NCBI GenBank assembly: GCA_003222675.1
Contig: QHWT01000015.1
Span: forward strand, 4,734 to 43,668
Source: Acidobacteriota bacterium
GTDB lineage: Bacteria; Acidobacteriota; Vicinamibacteria; Vicinamibacterales; 2-12-FULL-66-21
Direction: 5' to 3'
Length of the DNA: 38,935 nt
This document shows, in pieces, positions 32,586 through 38,935 of the stretch. Below the pieces are notes generated by a model. That model ran no database searches and was not told the DNA's origin. It saw only the letters and a program-made list of their open reading frames with translations. Positions within the stretch are counted from its first letter, which is position 1. The number at the start of each line of letters is the position of its first letter. A program made the position numbers and the translations under genes.

Positions 32586-33979
32586 GAGTTGGAATACTCG
32601 CCGGCTGCGTGCTGCTGATGTCGCTGGCAGCACCAGTTCAGGCGCAGATCACCCCGGGCGCACCACAGGCGCCGACCTCGAGTCCGTTCTTCGGCAGCAT
32701 TCCCAAAGGTCCGGTCGCGCCGGAACCGATCGCGCTGTCGGTCAAGGACGCGGTGCAGCGCGCCCTCGAGCACAATCTCGGACTGCTGTTGCAGGAAGAA
32801 GCCGCGGGCACCGCACGCGGCGCCCGCTGGCGCGCGCTCGCGGACCTCCTGCCCGATCTGTCGGGCAGCCTCGCCGGACGGCGGCAGGTCCTCAACCTCG
32901 AGGCGTTTGGATTCCCCGCCCCCAATCCGATTGTCGGACCGTTCAACGTCATCGATGCGCGTGTCGCGCTTTCGCAGGCGATCGTGGACGTCAGCGCCGT
33001 CAACGACCTGCGCGCCGCAAAATTGAACGAGCAGGCGGAGAAATACGGCGTGCGCAGCGCGCGGGATCTCGTCGTGCTCGTGGCGGTGAACCTGTATCTG
33101 GAGACGGTTGCCGGCGCCAGCCGCGTCGACATGGTGCGCGCGCAGCTCGAGACTGCTGACGCGCTGTTCAAGCAGGCGCAGGATCTCAAGGCGTCAGGCC
33201 TGGTTGCCGGCATCGACATGCTGCGGGCGCAGGTCCAGCTGCAGACGCAGCGGCAGCGGCTCATCACGTCCGAGAACGATTACGAGAAGTCCAAGCTGCA
33301 GCTCGCGCGCGCGATCGGCTTGCCGGTTGCGCAGCAGTTCACGCTGAGCGACAAGATCCGCTACGCGCCGATCCCGACGCTCTCTCTCGAGGACTCGATT
33401 GCGCGCGCGCTCGAGACGCGCCCGGATTACCTGGCGGCCCGCAGCCGCTTCGAGGCAACGAAGGCATCGGCGCGTGCCGCGAACACCGAGTGGTTCCCCA
33501 CCGTGCATCTCGACGCGGATTACGGCGCGATCGGGCAGACCGTCGAGACCGCCCATTCGACCTACACGCTTGGCGCGAGCGTACGCCTGAACCTGTTCGA
33601 TGCCGGACGTTCGAAGGCGCGGCGCATTGAGACCCTGAGCGCCATGCGTCAGCGTGAAGCGGAGCTGGCGGATTTCACGAGCCGCGTCGAGTACGATGTC
33701 CGCGCCGCATTCCTCGACGTGCGCGCCGCCGATCAGCAGCTTCAGGCGGCGCAGACGAACGTGCAGCTCGCGTCCGACGAGCTGCAGCAGGCGCGCGACC
33801 GCTTCGCGGCGGGTGTCGCGAGCAACCTCGAAGTCACGCAGGCGCAGGAATCCGTCGCCGCCGCGTCCGAGACTTACATCTCGGCGCTCTACGCGCACAA
33901 TCTGGCGAAGGCGTCGCTCGCTCGTTCGATGGGCATTGCGGAGTCGGCCGTCATGAGCTATCTCGGAGGCATTCAGTAA
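32582..33979 (+). CDS. TolC-family outer-membrane efflux channel
   Basis: 465 residues. The signal peptide MRVGILAGCVLLMSLAAPVQAQ is followed by two outer-membrane-efflux repeats: ALSVKDAVQRALEHNLGLLL...ARVALSQAIVDVSAVNDLRAAKLNEQAE and SLEDSIARALETRPDYLAARSRFEATKASARAANTEWFPTVHLDADYG. The helical stretch near the C-terminus (FAAGVASNLEVTQAQESVAAAS) matches the periplasmic tunnel. It is coupled by overlap to tetR before and to the fusion protein after (TAATG). Together with the next two genes it makes a tripartite EmrAB-TolC-like pump. Confidence 0.92.
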   Translation: MRVGILAGCVLLMSLAAPVQAQITPGAPQAPTSSPFFGSIPKGPVAPEPIALSVKDAVQRALEHNLGLLLQEEAAGTARGARWRALADLLPDLSGSLAGRRQVLNLEAFGFPAPNPIVGPFNVIDARVALSQAIVDVSAVNDLRAAKLNEQAEKYGVRSARDLVVLVAVNLYLETVAGASRVDMVRAQLETADALFKQAQDLKASGLVAGIDMLRAQVQLQTQRQRLITSENDYEKSKLQLARAIGLPVAQQFTLSDKIRYAPIPTLSLEDSIARALETRPDYLAARSRFEATKASARAANTEWFPTVHLDADYGAIGQTVETAHSTYTLGASVRLNLFDAGRSKARRIETLSAMRQREAELADFTSRVEYDVRAAFLDVRAADQQLQAAQTNVQLASDELQQARDRFAAGVASNLEVTQAQESVAAASETYISALYAHNLAKASLARSMGIAESAVMSYLGGIQ

Positions 33980-35211
33980 TGGCGGAGGAGAAGGTCGTCG
34001 GGTCGGCGGGCAGGGGTCGCTGGCGCGTCATCGCCGTCGCAGTGGTGGTCCTCCTGCTCGTCGCAGGGATTTTCTGGTGGCGGTCGCGTGGTCACGAGTC
34101 GACCGACGATGCGCAGGTCGATGGGCACATTACGCAGATCTCCGCGCGCGTGGGCGGACCCGTGATCAAGGTGAATGTCACGAACAACAGGGCGGTCAAG
34201 GCCGGCGACGTGCTCGTGCAGATCGATCAGCGCGAGTACGAGATCGCCGTTCAGCGCGCGAAGGCCGAGCTCGCCGATGCGCAGGCGAACGCCGCGGCCG
34301 CGCGCACCGGCGTGCCGATCGCGCAGGTCGAAACGCGCTCGGGCGTGAGCACCGCATCCGGCGGCGTCCAGGAGGCCGAAGCCGCCGTTGCGGGATCCGA
34401 GCAGCAGATTGAAGCGGCGCGCGCCAACCTCATCGCGGCGCAGGCCCGCCTGCGGGAACGTGAAGCAAGCGCGACCAAAACCGCGCGCGACGTCGAGCGT
34501 TTCCGCGGTCTCGCGCAGAAGGATGAGATCTCGCAGCAGCAGTTCGATGCAGCAGTCTCGCAAGCCGACGCGTCGCGCGCGGCCGCCGACGCCGCCAAGT
34601 CGGACGCCGCGGCGGCGCAGACCGCAATCGCCGTCGCCGAACAGCGTACGCGGCAGCTGCACGGCGCCGCGGCACAGGCGCGCGCCAATCTCGCGACCGC
34701 CCAAACCGCGCCGCAGCAGTTGAAGGTGACCGAGGCGCGCGCGTCCGCAGCCGAGGCGCGCGTGCAGCAGGCGCAGGCGGCGCTCGCGCAGGCCGACCTG
34801 AATCTTCAGTATGCGTGCGTCAAGGCGCCGACCGATGGCGTCGTCAGCCGCAAGACCGTCGAAGTCGGACAGATGGTCCAGGCGGGACAGCCGCTGATGG
34901 CGCTCGTCGATCTCACGGACGTATGGGTGACGGCAAACTTCAAGGAAACGCAGTTGAAGGCGATGCACCCGGGTCAGACCGCATCGGTCGAAGTCGACGC
35001 GCTCGGCGGGCGCGAGTTCAAGGGACACGTCGACAGCATCGCCGCCGCGACCGGCGCGAAGTTCAGTCTGCTGCCCCCCGAGAATGCGACGGGGAACTAC
35101 GTCAAGGTCGTCCAGCGCATCCCCGTGAAGATTGTTCTGGAGCCGGGGCAGGACGCGGATCATCAGCTCCGTCCCGGCATGTCGGTGACGCCGACGATCT
35201 ATACGCGCTAG
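33979..35211 (+). CDS. HlyD/EmrA-type membrane fusion protein
   Basis: 410 residues. A short cytoplasmic start and one membrane span (about 15-34) are followed by STDDAQVDGHITQISARVGGPVIKV (first lipoyl half). Then comes an unusually long Ala/Gln/Glu/Arg-rich coiled-coil hairpin (about 85-275), the second lipoyl half (ACVKAPTDGVVSRKTVEVGQMVQAGQPLMALVD) and a beta-barrel (WVTANFKETQLKAMHPGQTASVEVDALGG). It bridges the inner-membrane MFS pump and the TolC channel. The TAATG overlap with the channel gene indicates translational coupling. Confidence 0.94.
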   Translation: MAEEKVVGSAGRGRWRVIAVAVVVLLLVAGIFWWRSRGHESTDDAQVDGHITQISARVGGPVIKVNVTNNRAVKAGDVLVQIDQREYEIAVQRAKAELADAQANAAAARTGVPIAQVETRSGVSTASGGVQEAEAAVAGSEQQIEAARANLIAAQARLREREASATKTARDVERFRGLAQKDEISQQQFDAAVSQADASRAAADAAKSDAAAAQTAIAVAEQRTRQLHGAAAQARANLATAQTAPQQLKVTEARASAAEARVQQAQAALAQADLNLQYACVKAPTDGVVSRKTVEVGQMVQAGQPLMALVDLTDVWVTANFKETQLKAMHPGQTASVEVDALGGREFKGHVDSIAAATGAKFSLLPPENATGNYVKVVQRIPVKIVLEPGQDADHQLRPGMSVTPTIYTR

Positions 35212-35258
35212 CAGCCGGGACGCAACCGCCACGAGCGGGAGAGTTCGCGGCCATGCAC

Positions 35259-35340
35259 GCCGGGTCTAAAGACCCGGCCTACGGTGTCGGATCTCGGACC
35301 TCAAACCTCGGACCTCGGACCTCGAACCGCGGACCTCGAC
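35259..35340. repeat. GTCT-NN-AGAC hairpin plus GGACCTC heptads inside the efflux operon
   Basis: GCCGGGTCT-AA-AGACCCGGC (35259-35278) is a perfect 9-bp hairpin, followed by about seven GGACCTC-type heptads to the ATG at 35341. The heptads are open in frame with the MFS gene and would encode repeats like SDLGPQT/SDLGPRT if a GTG at 35284 were used. They separate the fusion-protein and pump genes of one operon by 129 bp. Confidence 0.85.
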
Positions 35341-36891
35341 ATGAGCGAGCATAAACACGTCAATCCCTGGATCGTCGCTATTGCCGTCATGTTCGCGACG
35401 TTCATGGAGGTGCTCGACACGACAGTGGTCAACGTGTCGCTGCCCCACATCGCCGGCAATCTCTCCGCAACGATCGACGAGTCCACGTGGGTCCTGACGT
35501 CGTACCTGGTGGCGAACGCGATCGTTCTGCCGATGACGGGATGGCTGGCGCGCAATTTCGGCAGAAAGCGCCTGCTGATGGCGTCGGTGATCGGCTTCAC
35601 GGCTTCGTCGTTCCTGTGTGGCCTCGCGCCGACTCTCGCATCGCTCGTGGCGTTCCGGTTGATCCAGGGCGCTACCGGCGGCGCGATGCAGCCGCTGTCG
35701 CAGGCCGTGCTGCTCGAGGCGTTCCCGCCGCACGAACGCGGCAAGGCCATGGGGTTCTGGGGCCTCGGCATCGTCGTCGCGCCGATTCTTGGACCGGTGC
35801 TCGGCGGCTGGCTGACCGACACGTATAGCTGGCGGTGGGTGTTCTACATCAATCTGCCGGTCGGCATCGTGTCGCTCGTCATGACGAAGCTGTACGTGTT
35901 CGATCCACCGTATCTGCGCCAGGAGTCGTCGAAGATCGATTACTGGGGCATCGGGCTGCTGACGCTGTGGGTCGGCTGCCTGCAGATCGCGCTGGATCTC
36001 GGGCAGCAGCGCGACTGGTTCTCATCGCGATTCATCACCGCCCTCGTCGCGATTTTCGCCATCTCGCTCGTGTTGTTCATCATTCGCGAGCTGATGTCGT
36101 CGGAGCCCGTCATCGATCTTCACGTCTTCCGCAACCGGACCTATGCGACCGGCGTGTTCATGATGACGATTGTCGGGTTCGTGTTGTACGGCAGCCTCGT
36201 GCTGCTGCCGCTCATGCTGCAGACGCTGCTTGGATATCCGTCCCTCCAGGCTGGCATCGCGATGGCGCCGCGCGGGATGGGGTCGCTGATCGGGATGCCG
36301 CTCGTCGGCACATTGATCGGCAAGTTCGACGCGCGCAAGCTGGTCGCGATCGGGTTCGTTGCCGGTGGACTGACGCTCATCTGGCTCGGTCAACTGAACC
36401 TGAACGCCGGCTACTGGGACATCTTCTGGCCGCAGTTCTGCCAGGGGCTCGGCCTTGCCGCCCTGTTCGTGCCGCTGACGACGATCAGCATGGACGCGAT
36501 CCCGCGCGAGCAGATGGGCAACGCGACGAGCCTCTTCAACCTCATGCGCAACGTCGGTGGCAGCGTGGGGATCGCGATCACCGGCACGATGCTGTCGCGG
36601 ACGACGCAGGCCTACGTCAACATTCTCGGAACCAACGTCGACGCCTATTCCTCCACGACGACGAGCGCGTTCGAAGCGGCGCGCTCGGGGTTCCTCGCGG
36701 CGGGAGCCGACATGGTTACCGCGACCCAGCGCGCTTACGCGTCGCTCTTCGGGATGGTGCAGCAGCAGGCCTCGATGGTGTCGTTCGTGCTGCTGTTCCG
36801 CCTGCTCGGGGGAATCTTCCTCGTCCTGGTACCGCTGATCCTGGTGATGCGGCGTCCGCGCGCGGGGCGCGGGCCTGCCGCGGCGCACTGA
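35341..36891 (+). CDS. MFS drug:proton antiporter, DHA2 (EmrB/QacA) family
   Basis: 516 residues, about 14 membrane spans. IVAIAVMFATFMEVLDTTVVNVSLPHIAGNL is the motif D1 region of DHA2 pumps, WLARNFGRKRLLM is motif A, RLIQGATGGAMQPLSQAVL motif B and FWGLGIVVAPILGPVLGGWLTDTYSWRWVFYINLPVG motif C of antiporters. The start at ATG 35341 (MSEHKHVNPW) is chosen because upstream codons translate a heptad repeat. It uses the proton gradient to expel hydrophobic compounds, with the adjoining fusion protein and TolC channel. The 3' end is overlapped by the glycosylase frame on the other strand. Confidence 0.94.
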   Translation: MSEHKHVNPWIVAIAVMFATFMEVLDTTVVNVSLPHIAGNLSATIDESTWVLTSYLVANAIVLPMTGWLARNFGRKRLLMASVIGFTASSFLCGLAPTLASLVAFRLIQGATGGAMQPLSQAVLLEAFPPHERGKAMGFWGLGIVVAPILGPVLGGWLTDTYSWRWVFYINLPVGIVSLVMTKLYVFDPPYLRQESSKIDYWGIGLLTLWVGCLQIALDLGQQRDWFSSRFITALVAIFAISLVLFIIRELMSSEPVIDLHVFRNRTYATGVFMMTIVGFVLYGSLVLLPLMLQTLLGYPSLQAGIAMAPRGMGSLIGMPLVGTLIGKFDARKLVAIGFVAGGLTLIWLGQLNLNAGYWDIFWPQFCQGLGLAALFVPLTTISMDAIPREQMGNATSLFNLMRNVGGSVGIAITGTMLSRTTQAYVNILGTNVDAYSSTTTSAFEAARSGFLAAGADMVTATQRAYASLFGMVQQQASMVSFVLLFRLLGGIFLVLVPLILVMRRPRAGRGPAAAH

Positions 36892-37435
36892 GTGCCTGCC
36901 GCAGCGCGGAGAACGCCGCGAGCATCTCGTCGTACGAGTAGTTTGCGTTCCGGCCGCTCGGATTCGGCAGCACGAAAATCCGTGCTTCGTGCACCGTCGC
37001 GTGCTGGAACCCCGGCTCGATCATCGTCGCCCCTTTCGCGCCGAGCACTCTCAACAGGGCGCGGTAAATCGTCACGCCCACGAAGGCGACGATCTCGGGT
37101 CTGAAGCGATCGATCTTCTTCTCGAGAATGTGCCAGCCCTCGATGTACTCCACCGGACGGAGAACGTCGATGCCCGGACTCGGGCGGGCCACCAGGTTCG
37201 TGACGCCGAAGCCCCACTCCGGCAGCCGCACGTCGTCGAGGTGCGAGATCCGCTCTGGCACCAGGCCCGACTCGAACAGCAACCGCCAGAACCGGTTGGA
37301 CGGGCCGGCGAAGTGATGCCCCGTCTGCGCTGACTTCACGCCCGGGTTGATGCCGACGAGCAGCACACGCACGCCGGGTGCGATCCGGTCTCTGAGGCGA
37401 AGATGCTCCCAAGCCGGTTTAGAATGCTGGCTCAT
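36716..37435 (-). CDS. mug: Mismatch-specific uracil/thymine DNA glycosylase (Mug) with read-through tail
   Basis: 239 residues. Residues 20-182 are a Mug/TDG-type glycosylase: VLLVGINPGVKSAQTGHHFAGPSNRFWRLLFESGLVP (GINPG, 28-32, active-site motif), GFGVTNLVARPSPG, VAFVGVTIYRALL and VLPNPSGRNANYSYDEML (158-171, DNA-intercalation loop). Such enzymes remove uracil, thymine or ethenocytosine from mispairs with G. The family normally ends near residue 182, exactly where the MFS stop codon lies on the other strand; residues 183-239 (Arg/Pro/Ala-rich) are antisense to the MFS gene and probably a read-through after loss of the original stop. The start codon lies inside a GGCTCATG repeat. Confidence 0.9.
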   Translation of the reverse strand: MSQHSKPAWEHLRLRDRIAPGVRVLLVGINPGVKSAQTGHHFAGPSNRFWRLLFESGLVPERISHLDDVRLPEWGFGVTNLVARPSPGIDVLRPVEYIEGWHILEKKIDRFRPEIVAFVGVTIYRALLRVLGAKGATMIEPGFQHATVHEARIFVLPNPSGRNANYSYDEMLAAFSALRQALSAPRQARAPRADAASPGSAVPGRGRFPRAGGTAARTTPSRPAAAPSRRATRKRAGSR

Positions 37436-37529
37436 GACTTATGGCTCACGGCTTACGCTGGCGTATGGCGCCGCGTCTGAAGACCTGGCCTGCAGTGTCT
37501 GAAAGCCCTGAGTCGCACGCCGCTGAGCC
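37429..37529. repeat. GGCTCATG/TGAGCC inverted words with decayed GTCT-NN-AGAC element
   Basis: GGCTCATGACTTATGGCTCA (37429-37448) matches 20663-20682 at 19 of 20 bases. TGAGCC (37524-37529) and CCTGAG complement it on the right. Between them is a decayed hairpin-family copy, GTCT-GA-AGAC at 37475-37484 with imperfect flanks and a GGCCTGCAG tail. The block fills the gap between the divergent mug and EVE genes, and overlaps the mug start codon. Confidence 0.75.
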
Positions 37530-37532
37530 TTT

Positions 37533-37943
37533 ATGAACTGGCTATTCAAAGAAGAGCCGACGCATTACAGCTACGACGACCTCGCGCGTGACGGAAAGAC
37601 ATCGTGGACGGGCGTCCGGAATCCGGTCGCGCAGAAGCACCTGCGCGGCGTGAAAAAGGGCGACCGGATCTTCTTCTACCACACGGGCGATGAGAAGGCC
37701 GTCGTGGGTATCTCTCGCGCCACGGGCAACGCCTACGCCGATCCGGCGGACGAGACGGGCAAGCTGTTCGCCGTCGACGTCGAGCCGGTCAAAAAACTCA
37801 AAGCGCCCGTCACGCTCGCCGCGATCAAGGCCGACAAGCGATTCGCATCGTTCGTGCTCACCAAGGTGCCGCGATTGTCCGTGATGCCCGTCAGCACCGA
37901 CGAATGGAACGCCATCATCGAGATGAGTAACAGGGTGTCTTGA
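37533..37943 (+). CDS. EVE-domain protein
   Basis: 136 residues, one EVE domain (PUA-like fold) over the full length: MNWLFKEEPTHYSYDDLARDGKTSWTGVRNPVAQKHLRGVKKGDRIFFYHTGDEKAVVGIS, then a DPADETGKLFAVDVEPVKKLKAPVTLAAIK core and FVLTKVPRLSVMPVSTDEWNAI. Members are read as binders of modified bases in DNA or RNA (relatives are human THYN1 and YTH domains) through the aromatic pocket formed around W24 and F47-F48-Y49. It is divergent from a Mug glycosylase. The ATG directly follows a repeat (GAGCCTTT), without a clear ribosome site. Confidence 0.9.
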   Translation: MNWLFKEEPTHYSYDDLARDGKTSWTGVRNPVAQKHLRGVKKGDRIFFYHTGDEKAVVGISRATGNAYADPADETGKLFAVDVEPVKKLKAPVTLAAIKADKRFASFVLTKVPRLSVMPVSTDEWNAIIEMSNRVS

Positions 37944-38061
37944 GCCGCTGCCTCACACAGCCTCTTCTGTGGCTTCAGCCCTTCGCGTTCCGCGCGAAGC
38001 GCTTCGGCGGACTCGTCCCAGCCTCGACGAAGGTCGAAGAGCGGAGTCGGGGCGGAGGCGG

Positions 38062-38922
38062 TCAGGCGGGACGCTGCAGCACGAAGTGCTCGAACCGTAC
38101 CACGCCCTCGATGTCCTCCCACGTCTTCGCGAGCACCCGTTCGAGCGACGGTGGACGGTTTCCAACGTACCACGGCGTGCGCGGCGACCCGCCGTCTCGC
38201 GGGCTCGTCGTCAGATACAGATCGTGCGCAAGGCCGGCGTCCACGAACGACGACGCCGTCAGACGTCCGCCGATGCACGAGATCCTGTGCTGCCCGCGCG
38301 TGAAAAGCTCGTGCATCTGTTGTTCGAGCGCATCCTGTCCATCGGCAACGATTGCCTGCACCCACGGCCGTGCATGGAGAGGACGTGCGAGCCGCTCGCG
38401 ACCGGCACGTGACGTCAACACGTAGACGGGCACGTCGCGCACGTGGAAGAGGCGTGTGTGGTCGACGTCCACTCGCCCCTCGCGGGTGAGCACGATCTGC
38501 GCCGGATGGACAGGCAGCCCCCGCGCGATCCGCGCGTCGACGAGCTCGCGGCGCCACACGCTGAAAAACGACTCCGCGTGCAGCGTCGAGGCGCCGACGA
38601 CCACGCCGTCAACCGCGATTCGAGACAGCCCTTCGTAGATCAGGTGCGCGTCCGTCTCACCCGCTCCGAGTGATGACGGATCGTCGGTCACCGTGTTTCC
38701 GTCGCGCGATTGCACGAACACGATGCTGACCGCGGGGCAATCAACGACCGCACTCGTCCAGAAGGGACCGTCGAATCGTTCATGGCACCAGGCATCGCCG
38801 ATCGCACTGAGACTGAAATGCGGTGCCCGGTTGATCACGGTCTTGAACGGCGGGAACAGCGCGGCGCTGGCAATCGCAGTCTTGCGGCCACAGAACGCGG
38901 CGAATTCGCGATTGCCGCTCAC
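38062..38922 (-). CDS. RibD C-terminal / dihydrofolate-reductase-like protein (5' end may be outside)
   Basis: 286 residues from a GTG at 38922, but the frame stays open to the window edge, so the true start may lie beyond. VSIVFVQSRDGNTVTDDPSSLGAGETDAHLIYEGLSRIAVDGVVVGASTLH is the RibD-C start: substrate strand, then the nucleotide-binding region. AQIVLTREGRVDVDH, CIGGRLTASSFVDAGLAHDLYLTTSPR (the GG-loop) complete the fold. These reductases use NADPH to reduce the ribosyl side chain in riboflavin synthesis or related compounds. No deaminase half is visible, and other rib genes are absent, so it may be a stand-alone relative rather than the biosynthetic enzyme. Confidence 0.82.
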   Translation of the reverse strand: MSGNREFAAFCGRKTAIASAALFPPFKTVINRAPHFSLSAIGDAWCHERFDGPFWTSAVVDCPAVSIVFVQSRDGNTVTDDPSSLGAGETDAHLIYEGLSRIAVDGVVVGASTLHAESFFSVWRRELVDARIARGLPVHPAQIVLTREGRVDVDHTRLFHVRDVPVYVLTSRAGRERLARPLHARPWVQAIVADGQDALEQQMHELFTRGQHRISCIGGRLTASSFVDAGLAHDLYLTTSPRDGGSPRTPWYVGNRPPSLERVLAKTWEDIEGVVRFEHFVLQRPA

Positions 38923-38935
38923 CCTGCAGGTTTCA

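Noticed and set aside
33973-35232. A 419-codon minus-strand open frame
   Set aside because: Antisense to the HlyD gene; Arg/Leu/Gly-rich low-complexity product with no family features.

Overview
The window reads like high-GC chromosomal DNA of an Acidobacteriota bacterium, most likely of the Vicinamibacteria type (inference). The signs are two long MacB/FtsX permeases of the acidobacterial 'ADOP' kind flanking a PadR regulator, a TonB-dependent receptor with an N-terminal carboxypeptidase-regulatory-like domain, a subtilase with a VVVWGS-repeat tail, an ECF42-type sigma factor paired with a DGPF/YCII protein, and intergenic regions filled with short-word degenerate repeats. I see no tRNA, rRNA, CRISPR, transposase or phage gene.

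Layout. 1-2.3 kb: 5' part of a secreted tannase/feruloyl esterase, a small secreted Ig-like-fold protein, and a membrane protein. 2.4-8.3 kb: ADOP permease and PadR in one operon on the minus strand, facing a second ADOP gene that carries a reading-frame break. 8.5-13.6 kb: exported nitrilase-family hydrolase, the ECF42 sigma and its DGPF partner, a polysaccharide-deacetylase-like protein, and an unrecognised exported protein. 14.0-20.2 kb: subtilase, then a TolB-like propeller divergent from a TonB-dependent receptor. 20.3-23.2 kb (minus): transaldolase, nucleoside-type MFS permease, GYD protein. 23.4-28.2 kb (plus): methylmalonate-semialdehyde dehydrogenase, a DUF485/ActP acetate-permease pair, and a distantly CotH-like exported protein. 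28.3-31.8 kb: YceI divergent from HxlR, a HAD/aldo-keto reductase pair, and another HAD phosphatase. 31.9-36.9 kb: tetR-tolC-emrA-emrB-like efflux operon with a perfect palindromic operator over its promoter. 36.7-38.9 kb: Mug DNA glycosylase divergent from an EVE-domain protein, then a RibD-like reductase.

The least explained feature is between the genes. At least eight intergenic gaps hold families of 6-10 bp words repeated with errors, usually as one strand on the left and its complement on the right, so that they could fold into long hairpins. A separate, tighter hairpin family with core GTCT-NN-AGAC recurs at four loci. Several promoters can be read directly. Two have an extended -10 box 6-7 bases before the ATG, and one PadR promoter is nearly as close, which predicts leaderless or near-leaderless mRNAs.

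All functions are from reading protein motifs without database searches.
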